Assembly: GCA_012719855.1 (NCBI GenBank)
Contig: JAAXZN010000069.1
Coordinates: forward strand, 1-52,204
From: Serratia liquefaciens
GTDB lineage: Bacteria; Pseudomonadota; Gammaproteobacteria; Enterobacterales; Enterobacteriaceae
Direction of reading: 5' to 3'
DNA length: 52,204 nt
How positions within the stretch are numbered: the first letter of the stretch is position 1; every line of letters begins with the position of its first letter. Made by a program: the position numbers and the translations under genes. The notes under the pieces are model-generated. The model searched no databases and was not told where the DNA came from. It saw nothing but the letters and a program-made list of their open reading frames with translations. This document shows positions 1 through 8,992 of the stretch, piece by piece.

Positions 1-149
1 ATCTTAGACTGCATGCCTTTATCATCAACCGAAATCAATGCTAAATTTTCTATTTTTTTAGCTTCGTTAAAGATCCAGCCATAAGTGAATATAGTTGTCC
101 CTTTTTTGACCATTGAATCAACCGACCAATGAAGTGAACTATTATTCAT
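1..149 (-). CDS. N-terminus of an unidentified O-antigen locus protein (partial)
   Basis: An open frame reads leftward from an ATG at 149 to the window edge, giving about 49 residues starting MNNSSLHWSVDSMVKKGTT. The start lies one base beyond the stop of the upstream methyltransferase gene, so the two are almost certainly co-transcribed and translationally coupled. There is no diagnostic domain in the visible part. Its place directly after wzm-wzt-methyltransferase makes a large glycosyltransferase the best guess, but that rests on context only. Confidence 0.6.
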   Translation of the reverse strand, partial: MNNSSLHWSVDSMVKKGTTIFTYGWIFNEAKKIENLALISVDDKGMQSK

Positions 150-150
150 T

Positions 151-2052
151 TCAAGTCCTTTTGCTTCTGAATATTCTCACTACTCGCCAAAGCAAGCCTG
201 ACTTAATACTCGTCAATTCAGAATGTAATTTAGTAACTTCATCTAAACGTTCAAAGGCCAGCTTCTCCGCATAATTTTTGGATAACAAAAGCTCATTCAA
301 AAACTGGCGTTTATTTTCCAACTCAATTTCAAGTTTAGCGAGGTTTTCCGCCTGAACTTCAACCTCATTCAGCTCATGCAAACCGGGCAAAACATGATCT
401 GGGTACCATGTCTGCAATTTATGCTCATCGGAGCCAGAGGAGAAAACCTGCAATTCAGATTCTAAAACTAAATATTGATCAAGCTGTTGTTCGTCGTCCG
501 AGAATGACAACGCCCCGAAAAGCTGTTTGATAAATGCGCCACGGGTTAAAGAGCGACCACCTTCCGGCGGAGCAAAAGTCGATATTTTCCCGAGTAATGA
601 CAATGCCGCACGAAACGTAAGATTACCTAGAGAGATCCCCTGTTTGGCAAGCCATTCTCTCTCAAAATAACGAGGTTGACCGTCTGCATCGATCAGAATA
701 TTAGAAGGAATGGCATCAAGGTATGTAGCCGGCAACAGAGTATGTTGCGTAAATTTCTCGAATTCAATCCCCTCCCCTTTCAAACATGTTTCCAAACACT
801 CCAAATAATATCGGAAATAGCCAGCAACCTGCTCAATATTCCATCCTGGCGTAGTGACAATTTTAATAAACTCGGTTGACAGTGATTTACCTTTAAGATA
901 TTTCTCATAACCGTCGAGTTTAAAGTCTACTAATTCATTTTCAATCGGCTTTTCAGGGCTCAGCAAATGTCGTTTAACAATAATCTCATTACTACCTGAG
1001 TATTTGAACACAGTTTCTTTACAGAATGGCCTATATCGTTCATTCCCATAATGAACAGCCAACAAATCTTTATCTACCATTTCGGTTGGCTCTGCACAAG
1101 CGACCAACAGAAATGAGTTACTGAGATCAATAGCTAATTTATTTTTGAAGATTATTGGCCAGGTTAATTCAAGTACAAAATTCAGTTTTTCTGGCAATTG
1201 CAAATCTGCTCGCACTGATTGTGTAGCGAATACCGACGCATCAAAATTAGCATCATCTGCCCCACGGGCCGTCACGACAGATACCGGTAGTTTGTAATCA
1301 GGAAAAGGCAGGAGTGTCTCAACCGAGGTTAGTCCAACAGTAGCTAATTTCTCTGTCAGAATCTCATGGCCATAGGTCTCGGCTTGCTCTTTGGTATAGC
1401 GCCCTTCAACACCGTACATCACCTGCCCCAGGTGATCTTCTCTGGCACCCGCGAAATACTTCAATCCCAACTGATTCTCAATGGCTATAATTAGCTTACC
1501 ATCAGGTTTCAGGCGCTTCTTAATCTTCTCGAGCATACTAATTGCACTGTCTTTTCCTTGACTGAACAAATTAGAATATTCGAGAACACCGATTAATGTA
1601 ATGACATCAAACAGAGTGTCATTCTCAAAATCGTCGAACCGTTCACTGACTACCGTGACGTTTCCTAACCCTGCTGTACGTGCTCTGGCAATCGTTGCGC
1701 GTCGCAAACTACCTTCCAAAGCAAGAACTTCACATCCAGCTTCCCCCAAAAAACGGCTAATTGCACCGCAACCAGCCCCAACTTCTAAGATTTTCGTACC
1801 TGGCTGAAGAAGAGACATCAAAGGGCGCAAAAGGTTGGATCGCAAACTGGAAAAATGGTAGGTCGTTACCCAATCAGTGCATTGCGCTTTTAATTCTGCA
1901 GACGATACTGATAAGTCTTTTGTATTCCTAACAATATCCAATAGCAGGTTTTCTTGAGTATCTCCATCACTATAAGGAATACCCATGTAATCAGACTTTG
2001 CCCAAACGCCAATATTCTCACGAAATGAATAAACTTTATTATCTAAAAGCAT
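151..2052 (-). CDS. Class I SAM methyltransferase with kinase-like middle domain and coiled-coil C-terminus (putative O-antigen chain terminator)
   Basis: This is a 633-residue protein. Residues about 60-250 form a class I methyltransferase; motif I is ILEVGAGCGAISRFL at 88-102. Residues about 340-470 look like a degenerate protein-kinase fold: a lysine near 360, and D446 followed five residues later by N451 (LDAIPSN), the spacing of a kinase catalytic loop. The usual DFG position instead reads YFEREW (462-467). Residues about 555-617 are rich in E/K/L heptads and should form a coiled coil, and the tail is basic (WRVVRIFRSKR). The order resembles WbdD of E. coli O8/O9a (methyltransferase, kinase, coiled coil), which caps the O-antigen chain so that Wzt can recognise it. 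The gene begins 2 bp after wzt. Methyltransferase activity is well supported; kinase activity and a capping role are inferences. Confidence 0.75.
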   Translation of the reverse strand: MLLDNKVYSFRENIGVWAKSDYMGIPYSDGDTQENLLLDIVRNTKDLSVSSAELKAQCTDWVTTYHFSSLRSNLLRPLMSLLQPGTKILEVGAGCGAISRFLGEAGCEVLALEGSLRRATIARARTAGLGNVTVVSERFDDFENDTLFDVITLIGVLEYSNLFSQGKDSAISMLEKIKKRLKPDGKLIIAIENQLGLKYFAGAREDHLGQVMYGVEGRYTKEQAETYGHEILTEKLATVGLTSVETLLPFPDYKLPVSVVTARGADDANFDASVFATQSVRADLQLPEKLNFVLELTWPIIFKNKLAIDLSNSFLLVACAEPTEMVDKDLLAVHYGNERYRPFCKETVFKYSGSNEIIVKRHLLSPEKPIENELVDFKLDGYEKYLKGKSLSTEFIKIVTTPGWNIEQVAGYFRYYLECLETCLKGEGIEFEKFTQHTLLPATYLDAIPSNILIDADGQPRYFEREWLAKQGISLGNLTFRAALSLLGKISTFAPPEGGRSLTRGAFIKQLFGALSFSDDEQQLDQYLVLESELQVFSSGSDEHKLQTWYPDHVLPGLHELNEVEVQAENLAKLEIELENKRQFLNELLLSKNYAEKLAFERLDEVTKLHSELTSIKSGLLWRVVRIFRSKRT

Positions 2053-2054
2053 AA

Positions 2055-3413
2055 TTATCTACCGGAAGTTGGGTTAATTTCAAAACTTAACTCTAAGTCT
2101 ATGATCCCTGAAAAAGATTCTACTGTAGGCACTAAAAAATGAATGACGTCATACCGTCTATCGTGTGGAACAACTTCATTATTTTGCATGGAGGCAATAC
2201 CTAATGAGATAAAATAATCTCCGGCACCGAGTTTATTTAAGAATTCGAACTCAACAATAGAGCAAGTCCCAGCGAGCCCGTGTTGTGCTATATCCTCGTT
2301 ATTGAGCAAATGGGAGTTGGTATTATAAATAGTTTGCCCTTCTTTTGTCTTAATCGCAAATCCAATAATAGGGTTATGAACATCCCTCGCAAAATATATA
2401 GAAGAACGAATCCTCACCTTTTCCTCAGCATAAACGGTGGCAGGATTCAATCTCTCACCAGAGTAAAGCTCATAATCAAGCCATGCTGCAGCCTTATCTC
2501 CCCAACGATATTCATTTTTATTATAGTTATTTTTTTCGCTGAAACAGTCAGCTTCAAGGTTCAATGTCTCGTCAGTCGCTTTATCCCGTACATCGTCACT
2601 TTTAACAAGTCGCGTAGAGGAACATTCAATCTGCGGCTCTGTTTGAGTTTTGCCGAAAAGAATGTCCATATATTTATTAACCGCAACCTTTGGGACCCCT
2701 TGATACAGTTTCTCACCTGAATTAAGAAGAATTGCTCGGTCACAATGAGTAACTATTTGCTCACCAGAATGGGTGACAAGTAAAATACTGGTACCGTTAT
2801 TTTTTAACTGACGAAGGCGCTCAAACCACTTGGCCTGAAATTTGGCATCTCCAACAGCCAATGCCTCATCTACAATCAAGATATCAGGCTCAACTTGGGC
2901 CTGTACGGCAAAAGCCAAACGTACCACCATCCCACTTGAATAAGTTTTAACAGGCTGGTTGATAAATTCACCAATATCAGCAAATGCAGCAATAGCATCA
3001 AATTTACGATCTGTTTCTTCTTTACTCAGGCCTAATATAGCTGCATTAAGATAAATATTCTCAAGACCTGTAAATTCAGGATTAAAGCCTGAACCGAGTT
3101 CTAATAGTGCGGCAATTCTTCCCTTAGTTTCGATAGAGCCGCTCGTAGCAGTTAAGGTCCCGCAGATGATTTGCAAGAGGGTTGACTTCCCGCTGCCATT
3201 TTTACCGATTAAACCAACCGTTTCACCTTTATTTACCTCGAAAGAAATCCCTTTAAGGGCCCAAAATTCTTTATAATAATCGGCTGAATCGAACCCAAAT
3301 GCATTCCTAACTTTAGGAAGGATAAATTGCTTCAGTCTGTCATGAGGGTTATTATAGACATAAAAACATTTTTTTATATCCTGAATGCTTATGACGACAT
3401 TATCAGAGGACAT
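2055..3413 (-). CDS. wzt: O-antigen ABC transporter ATP-binding protein Wzt with C-terminal carbohydrate-binding domain
   Basis: This is the ATPase of the ABC exporter that moves finished undecaprenyl-linked O-antigen across the inner membrane. From the ATG at 3413 the protein has 452 residues: Walker A GKNGSGKST (70-78), signature YSSGM (158-162), Walker B DILIVDEALAVGD (177-189), and switch histidine in LLVTHS (about 215). The last roughly 160 residues form an extra domain matching the Wzt C-terminal family, which in E. coli O8/O9a binds the modified non-reducing end of the glycan. A frame extends upstream to 3482, but the ATG at 3413 has a good AAAGGGA ribosome site and overlaps wzm by only 11 bp. 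The long C-terminal domain plus an adjacent methyltransferase suggests export coupled to a terminal modification. Confidence 0.92.
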   Translation of the reverse strand: MSSDNVVISIQDIKKCFYVYNNPHDRLKQFILPKVRNAFGFDSADYYKEFWALKGISFEVNKGETVGLIGKNGSGKSTLLQIICGTLTATSGSIETKGRIAALLELGSGFNPEFTGLENIYLNAAILGLSKEETDRKFDAIAAFADIGEFINQPVKTYSSGMVVRLAFAVQAQVEPDILIVDEALAVGDAKFQAKWFERLRQLKNNGTSILLVTHSGEQIVTHCDRAILLNSGEKLYQGVPKVAVNKYMDILFGKTQTEPQIECSSTRLVKSDDVRDKATDETLNLEADCFSEKNNYNKNEYRWGDKAAAWLDYELYSGERLNPATVYAEEKVRIRSSIYFARDVHNPIIGFAIKTKEGQTIYNTNSHLLNNEDIAQHGLAGTCSIVEFEFLNKLGAGDYFISLGIASMQNNEVVPHDRRYDVIHFLVPTVESFSGIIDLELSFEINPTSGR

Positions 3414-4224
3414 CTGCGAATCCCTTTCTCGTTTTTTGGAAAACCACAAAACCAAACCACGCAAATATAGCACAACCGGCAAGATAGCTAATATATACTC
3501 CGGCAGAAGGAACCACTCCCCAGTAAAAAATATCTCTAAATTGTGAGATTGCTGGCGCGAGGGGATTTAAATTCAACAGAGGTCTGTATTTTTCTGGAAT
3601 AGCTGTGATGGGATAAAAAATAGGTGATAGAAACATCAAGGCGGTAACAATAATTGTTATCATTTGCCCTACATCTCGCAAGAAAACGCCTAATGCGGAC
3701 AACAACCAACCGACACCAATGACAAAAAGCAGCAATGGCAGAATAAATATTGGGAAAAGCATTACCGTAAGGTGAGGTATCCCTGCTTCAATAGTATAGA
3801 ATAACAACCACACAACGATACTAATGCAAGCATGAAACAATGCAGAACACGCATTAACAATTGGTAATATTTCCAATGGGAAAATCACTTTTTTAACGTA
3901 ATTTACATTAGATAATATAATACTAGGTGCCTTTATCGCACATTCACTAAAGAAGTTGAAGATAATCAAGCCTGCAAACAGTACGAGCGCAAACTCCGCC
4001 CTTGAAGTGCTCTCAGTACTCCAACGGGCATTAAATATAAAACTAAAAACAAAGGTGTAAACGACAAGCATAAAAATGGGGTTAAAGAAAGACCAAAGCA
4101 TCCCAAATAATGAACCTTTGTATCGTCCTGTCACTTCTCGCTTTGTTAAATTAAGGATAAGTTTTCGATGCCGCCAAAATGTTGAAGCAATTTCCAACGG
4201 CGATGAGCTAAACGATTTTTTCAT
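3403..4224 (-). CDS. wzm: O-antigen ABC transporter permease Wzm
   Basis: A 273-residue ABC-2 type integral membrane protein with about six hydrophobic segments (LFAGLIIFNFF, ISIVVWLLFYTI, FPIFILPLLLFVIGVGWLL, IITIIVTALMFLSPIFYP and a C-terminal pair). It forms the channel partner of Wzt. The N-terminal KREVTGRYKGS stretch before the first membrane span and the LSPIFYP motif are typical of Wzm/TagG-type polysaccharide exporters. The start is the ATG at 4224 with AGGA seven bases upstream; a TTG one codon earlier is less likely. It overlaps wzt at its 3' end. Confidence 0.92.
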   Translation of the reverse strand: MKKSFSSSPLEIASTFWRHRKLILNLTKREVTGRYKGSLFGMLWSFFNPIFMLVVYTFVFSFIFNARWSTESTSRAEFALVLFAGLIIFNFFSECAIKAPSIILSNVNYVKKVIFPLEILPIVNACSALFHACISIVVWLLFYTIEAGIPHLTVMLFPIFILPLLLFVIGVGWLLSALGVFLRDVGQMITIIVTALMFLSPIFYPITAIPEKYRPLLNLNPLAPAISQFRDIFYWGVVPSAGVYISYLAGCAIFAWFGFVVFQKTRKGFADVL

Positions 4225-4294
4225 CAAAATGTCCTGATGGCTTAACTATAATATTCATAACTGTCTTCATATCTTCCAAAAAGAATTTTGAATT

Positions 4295-5176
4295 TTAAAC
4301 TTCAACATAAAGAGCTATATCATCTAATAAAGCGGACCGCCAATCAGAGGGGGACACACCAAAGATCGCATGGATTTTTTCGCACTCCAACATGGAATTA
4401 GGTGGCCTTTTAGCAGGCGTCGGGTAGTCACTGCTCGTTATTGCTTTAATCTCGGGCAGTTGCCTAATCAGTCCTTTTTTGTAAGCGACTTGGGTTATAA
4501 ATACCGCAAACTCGGCCCAGTTAGTATAAGGGGTTCCCGTATAATGGTAAGCGCCCCAATCAGAAAAGCTCTCATCGCATACTTTCTCAGCAATGATTAA
4601 TAATGTTTCAGCAATGTCTCCCGCATAAGTTGGACCACCAAACTGGTCACCAACAACATTCAACTGAGTTCTTTCCATGGCAAGTCTAATCATTGTTTTA
4701 ACGAAGTTCCCACCATGCGCACCAAATACCCATGCCGTTCGCAAGATAATGTGCTGTGAACAAGCCTGCTCAACAGCCTTCTCTCCAGCCAATTTACTGG
4801 CACCATATACACCAGTTGGACTTGTTTCATCCGACTCAATATAGGCACTTTGTTTATTACCATGAAAAACATAATCCGTAGATATATGTAATAATTTAGC
4901 TCCGCAGGCATGAGCTTCACGCGCCAAATTGGCTACGCCATCGCGATTAATTGCATATGTTTGTTCGGTATTAGTCTCAGCACGATCGACAGCAGTATAG
5001 GCTGCAGCATTAATAATCACGTTAGGTGAAAAACTACCGACAGTTTCCTTTACCTGGCGTGCATCGGTGATATCTAATTGCTGCCTACTTACAGCCAGGA
5101 TATCCCATTTTTTTGGCGCCCGCAGAACCAACTCACAACCTACCTGCCCAGCGCAACCTACTATCAGAACTTTCAT
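4295..5176 (-). CDS. rfbD: dTDP-4-dehydrorhamnose reductase, second copy (RmlD paralogue)
   Basis: A 293-residue extended SDR enzyme catalysing the last step to dTDP-L-rhamnose: NADPH-dependent reduction of dTDP-4-dehydro-rhamnose. It has the Rossmann motif GCAGQVG (residues 8-14), INAAAYTAVDRAE, the STDYVF segment and catalytic YGASK, and it ends close to the usual family length. It is intact but clearly diverged from the other rmlD at 6709-7572, so it is not a recent duplicate. It sits 57 bp after a decayed rmlC and about 70 bp before wzm, so it is the surviving half of an older rmlC-rmlD pair belonging to the wzm-wzt segment. Confidence 0.9.
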   Translation of the reverse strand: MKVLIVGCAGQVGCELVLRAPKKWDILAVSRQQLDITDARQVKETVGSFSPNVIINAAAYTAVDRAETNTEQTYAINRDGVANLAREAHACGAKLLHISTDYVFHGNKQSAYIESDETSPTGVYGASKLAGEKAVEQACSQHIILRTAWVFGAHGGNFVKTMIRLAMERTQLNVVGDQFGGPTYAGDIAETLLIIAEKVCDESFSDWGAYHYTGTPYTNWAEFAVFITQVAYKKGLIRQLPEIKAITSSDYPTPAKRPPNSMLECEKIHAIFGVSPSDWRSALLDDIALYVEV

Positions 5177-5232
5177 TATTCTAACCTAAGAAATTTATAA
5201 ACTCAGTTGCCCCACCCTAAAAGGGCAAACGC

Positions 5233-5724
5233 TTAGTTACTTACGTCAGAGGCTGTCAAAAACTTACCTGCTTCATCTTTATTGGATAAAGATGGATGTT
5301 AAATTCCATGCATCGGAAAATTCTAAATCAAGCACCCTTTGGGCAAGGGATCATAGTAGCCCGAACATTTATATTCAAAATCAGCCATATCTGAAAGTAC
5401 GATAAATCCTTCAGCTAAAACTGATAGCACCCAGAATTGGGGATTGTTTTATCCTGACGGGATCACCGCGTCCCATTGTTCAAACGTGACTAAACCGGTA
5501 CTGATGTCAACAGCCATACCTGAGATCTCCCCCCTGACTACCCGTACCAACTTTTCTTGAAGATTATGCGTCTGCAAATGAAGTCCGCGTAAAACACCTT
5601 TAGGGAGGCGAGAATAGATGTCTTAAGCAAAATCTAAATGCTGCCAACAAGCCCCCTATGCATCTCCGAACACCATAGGTTTTATTCTTTCCGCACCAGC
5701 GATATAGCTTGAAATAACATTCAT
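5233..5724 (-). pseudogene. Decayed dTDP-4-dehydrorhamnose 3,5-epimerase (rmlC remnant)
   Basis: Reading the minus strand from the ATG at 5724 in a single frame to TAA at 5233-5235 gives 164 codons that align end to end with the intact RmlC at 7572-8105. Recognisable blocks are KGVLRGLH, EKLVRVVRGE, QFWV, DFEYKCSGYYDP and a C-terminal SLSNKDEAGKFL. The frame carries five internal stops, at codons 23, 34, 92, 134 and 142, and has lost roughly a dozen codons after the N-terminal VFGD motif. No frameshift is needed. The gene stood immediately upstream of the second rmlD, as rmlC does in the intact operon, so an ancestral rmlC-rmlD pair was present here and rmlC has died. Confidence 0.9.
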
Positions 5725-6007
5725 TTTTACTTATGCATTCTGCTTTGGCGAGCAATAGTTATTATAAATATTATTTATATATTGTGTTTTCAAATTTGCC
5801 GGTGCATCGCAAACCGTTAACCAAACCTTGAAGCTTACCTGCAAGTAACTAAACACGGGCTCATGCTCACTAGTCGTTTGGTATGGCATATCTCGGGCAA
5901 AATGCCTCACTTTTAACATTTTCTTCAAGAAGCTTAAGCTTCTGGGATAAGCCAACAACATTTTTTCGCATTAAAATCAATGAATTACATTCATATATTT
6001 TTTGCAG

Positions 6008-6046
6008 ATATGCTACCGCCCTTGGCTCACAGCAACCAATCGCTGA
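6008..6046 (-). promoter_or_regulatory. JUMPStart element with ops site (upstream of the rmlD-wzm-wzt segment)
   Basis: On the minus strand the sequence matches the 39-bp JUMPStart consensus: a TTGGTTGCTGTGAGCCAAG stretch followed by the ops core GGCGGTAGC (6012-6020). The ops site recruits RfaH to transcribing polymerase and suppresses termination in long polysaccharide operons. It lies about 285 bp upstream of the rmlC remnant and points into it, so the wzm-wzt segment probably has its own RfaH-dependent transcript. Confidence 0.85.
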
Positions 6047-6708
6047 TATCATAGCTTAAAAAAAACCTGCAGATCCTAACTCATCCCAAGTAAACAGAGA
6101 CTAAACCGCACTTTTTGCAAAAGAACAAAATCCGGCGATCTGGCCCACCTAGTTGTACAAATTTTTGGAATACATGCTATCACCATATGTCTGAAAAGAC
6201 CCTCAGATTATCAGCCTTTTCGGGGCCATCTTTCGGTCGCAGTGGAAAACATTCGGAAAATCGCCCCATTGTTCTCTCAATTGACCAGAGAAAACGCGGA
6301 ATTCATAAATTGCTAACATAGATTTATGGCAAGTTAGACTAGGGTATATTCACTGCGGATTAACTATCACCAGGTGGGCGCATGTGTAGCAGCTCAATCA
6401 ATTTGATCCAGATACGAAAAGTTTGTGCAAACTTTTTACACAGGTAGGGTTTGGTTACCTCATGGTCCAACGGGTAGAATATCCGCAAAACAAGGCTTCT
6501 CAGTGCCAGATGGACATCACCGCGACGCGGTAAGGCATGAAACAATACTATTATTCGGGTACATTTTTTGAATCCTGAACATCACCAACATAGGGAGGCC
6601 TCTGACCCAAGGGCCTCACTCCATGCATAACCTTTACCAGACGAAACACTACTGACAGTCATACCAAGACAAAATGATTATAAACAACAAAATATTAATT
6701 CTATTTTG
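6047..6708. other. Gene-free stretch between intact rmlD and the JUMPStart element
   Basis: About 660 bp without a convincing gene; the short open frames here show no family resemblance. It should contain the promoter for the minus-strand transcript running through the JUMPStart at 6008-6046. A GAGGCC...GGCCTC hairpin at 6595-6617 could slow or end transcripts leaving rmlD, but it lacks a T-run, so its role is uncertain. Confidence 0.4.
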
Positions 6709-7572
6709 TTATTTATTCTGGCATGCAGCAATGACACTGCCAATACGCTCTCTCCATGGGGATAGCGTAACTCCCTCACTTGTTATTTTATTACAATCTA
6801 GAACCGAGTATTTGGGTCTTTTAGCAGGTGTAGGGTACTGTGCCGTCGTAATGCGATTAACCACTGGCGATTTTTCCAGTACTCCCAACGTCAGCGCAGA
6901 TGAAAAAATAGCCTCGGCGAACCCACTCCACGTAACAGTTTCATCACCACAGAAATGATAGACACCGCCAGCTGCTTTTTGCTGCAACAACACTATAATG
7001 GCCTGTGCGATATCACCCGCATAAGTAGGACAACCAGACTGGTCAGAAACCACACCTAGCGTATCGCGCCCCTGCGCTAACCTCAGCATTGTTTTCACAA
7101 AATTATTGCCGTACTCACTGAAGACCCAAGCAGTACGAATAATCAACGCTTCAGGCTGAATAAGTGCAACGGCGATCTCACCATCAAGCTTGGTTTTACC
7201 GTAAACGCCTAATGGGTTAGTCGTCGCCGTTTCAATATAGGGTGTATCCGCCTCACCATCAAACACGTAGTCAGTCGATACATGCACTAAACGAGCGCCA
7301 GCTTCGTTTGCTGCCAGAGCCAGATTTTTTGGCCCATGCTCATTAATAAGTGCCGCAATGTCACATTCTGCTTCGGCTTTATCAACCGCAGTATAGGCAG
7401 CAGCGTTCACAATAAAATCTGGTTGAAAATCGGCTACGGCCTTTTTCAGCTTGGCAAGATTGGTAATATCCAGCACATTCGAGTCCGTTGCCCAGACCTC
7501 CCAACCTGCTGGTTTTCGATCCTGGAAGCAATTTCCCAATTGCCCGTTGGCCCCGGTTAATAACACCTTCAT
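6709..7572 (-). CDS. rfbD: dTDP-4-dehydrorhamnose reductase (RmlD)
   Basis: A 287-residue enzyme for the final step of dTDP-L-rhamnose synthesis. It shows the nucleotide-binding GANGQLG at residues 7-13, the NAAAYTAVDKAE motif, STDYVFDG and the catalytic tyrosine/lysine pair YGKTK. Its ATG shares one base with the rmlC stop (TAATG), so it is translationally coupled as the last gene of rmlB-rmlA-rmlC-rmlD. A second, diverged rmlD lies 1.5 kb downstream on the same strand. Confidence 0.94.
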   Translation of the reverse strand: MKVLLTGANGQLGNCFQDRKPAGWEVWATDSNVLDITNLAKLKKAVADFQPDFIVNAAAYTAVDKAEAECDIAALINEHGPKNLALAANEAGARLVHVSTDYVFDGEADTPYIETATTNPLGVYGKTKLDGEIAVALIQPEALIIRTAWVFSEYGNNFVKTMLRLAQGRDTLGVVSDQSGCPTYAGDIAQAIIVLLQQKAAGGVYHFCGDETVTWSGFAEAIFSSALTLGVLEKSPVVNRITTAQYPTPAKRPKYSVLDCNKITSEGVTLSPWRERIGSVIAACQNK

Positions 7573-8105
7573 TAATCAAGTTCCTTAAGCAACTTGCCAA
7601 CCTTATCCTTTGCAGATAGCAATGGGTTTGATATCGGCCATTCAACACCAACAGCTGGATCGTTCCAGAGCAAACAACCCTCATAGGCAGGATTGTAATA
7701 ATCTGTGCACTTATATTCAAAATCAGCAGTATCTGAGAGAACAACAAACCCATGAGCCAAACCGGGCGGAACCCAGAACTGGGTTTTATTCTCTTCCGAA
7801 AGCAACACCCCCTCCCAAGCACCGTAAGTCGGCGAGTCTCTGCGGATATCGACGACAACATCAAAGACCTCACCACGGACTACACGCACCAGCTTGCCCT
7901 GCGGGTTCTGCTTTTGAAAATGCAGGCCTCGTAAAACACCTTTAGAAGAACGTGAATGATTATCCTGCACAAAATCCAGATCTATATTTAACATTTCCTG
8001 GTAACGTTTCTTTTCGAAAGTTTCCAAAAAGAAACCACGCTCATCACCAAACACTTTAGGTTGGATAATTTTTACGCCTTGAATTCTTGTATCGGTGATC
8101 TGCAT
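7572..8105 (-). CDS. rfbC: dTDP-4-dehydrorhamnose 3,5-epimerase (RmlC)
   Basis: A 177-residue cupin enzyme, the normal family length, that epimerises C3 and C5 of dTDP-4-keto-6-deoxy-glucose. Characteristic segments are PKVFGDERGFFLETF near the N-terminus, KGVLRGLHFQ with the catalytic histidine, KLVRVVRGEVFDVVVD, and WVPPGLAHGF with YKCTDYY. It starts one base after the rmlA stop and overlaps rmlD by one base. It is the intact counterpart of the remnant at 5233-5724. Confidence 0.95.
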   Translation of the reverse strand: MQITDTRIQGVKIIQPKVFGDERGFFLETFEKKRYQEMLNIDLDFVQDNHSRSSKGVLRGLHFQKQNPQGKLVRVVRGEVFDVVVDIRRDSPTYGAWEGVLLSEENKTQFWVPPGLAHGFVVLSDTADFEYKCTDYYNPAYEGCLLWNDPAVGVEWPISNPLLSAKDKVGKLLKELD

Positions 8106-8106
8106 G

Positions 8107-8976
8107 TTATTTCTCCACCAGCAGCTGGGCTAAATATTGACCGTATTGTGTTTTACTAAGCAACTTCGCTTCTTCCGCCACTTGCTCACGGGTTAACCAG
8201 CCTTTGCGGTAGGCCAATTCCTCCAGACAGGCGACTTTAAATCCCTGGCGATGTTCAATGGTATGAATAAATTGTGAAGCTTCAATCAAACTATCATGAG
8301 TCCCCGTGTCCAACCAGGCGAAACCACGGCCGAGGATCTCGACGTTAAGCTTGCCTTGGTCTAAATACATCTGGTTCAAAGTAGTAATTTCCAATTCACC
8401 ACGAGGCGAAGGCTTGACCTGTTTGGCCATCTCGACCACATTCTTATCGTAGAAGTAAAGCCCCGTCACCGCCCAGTTGGATTTCGGCACTGCAGGTTTT
8501 TCTTCCAAGGATAACGCTTGGAAATTTTCATCAAAATCCACCACACCAAAACGCTCGGGATCTTTGACCTGATAACCAAAAATCGTAGCGCCGTCGGTCC
8601 GTGAAGCTACATTTTCCAGTTTTTTGCCAAAGCTTTGGCCAAAGTAGATATTATCTCCTAAAACCAATGCGCAACAGTCGCCATTGATAAACTCTTCGCC
8701 AATCAGAAATGCTTGGGCCAACCCATCTGGGCTAGGTTGCTCAGCATAGCTTAGGCTGATACCGAAACGAGTACCGTCCCCAAGCAAACGTTGGAAAGAC
8801 GGCAGATCTTCGGGCGTTGAAATAATAAGGATATCGCGGATCCCAGCCAGCATCAGCACTGAAATTGGATAATAAATCATTGGCTTGTCATAAATCGGCA
8901 AGAGCTGCTTGGAGACGCCACGCGTTATCGGGTAGAGACGAGTGCCGGAGCCGCCCGCCAGAACAATACCTTTCAT
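8107..8976 (-). CDS. rfbA: Glucose-1-phosphate thymidylyltransferase (RmlA)
   Basis: A 289-residue nucleotidyltransferase that makes dTDP-glucose from dTTP and glucose-1-phosphate, the entry step of the rhamnose pathway and the site of dTDP-rhamnose feedback. The N-terminal signature [12 protein letters not shown] and [15 protein letters not shown], and the later [10 protein letters not shown] and [13 protein letters not shown], are typical of RmlA. Length equals the usual 288-293 residues. It lies 16 bp after rmlB and one base before rmlC in the same operon. Confidence 0.95.
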   Translation of the reverse strand: MKGIVLAGGSGTRLYPITRGVSKQLLPIYDKPMIYYPISVLMLAGIRDILIISTPEDLPSFQRLLGDGTRFGISLSYAEQPSPDGLAQAFLIGEEFINGDCCALVLGDNIYFGQSFGKKLENVASRTDGATIFGYQVKDPERFGVVDFDENFQALSLEEKPAVPKSNWAVTGLYFYDKNVVEMAKQVKPSPRGELEITTLNQMYLDQGKLNVEILGRGFAWLDTGTHDSLIEASQFIHTIEHRQGFKVACLEELAYRKGWLTREQVAEEAKLLSKTQYGQYLAQLLVEK

Positions 8977-8992
8977 TGCCTGTTTCCTTAAA

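Noticed and set aside
6360-6545. Small minus-strand frame that might be a transposase fragment
   Set aside because: A basic, hydrophobic 61-residue frame with no DDE or other transposase motif and no terminal inverted repeats nearby.
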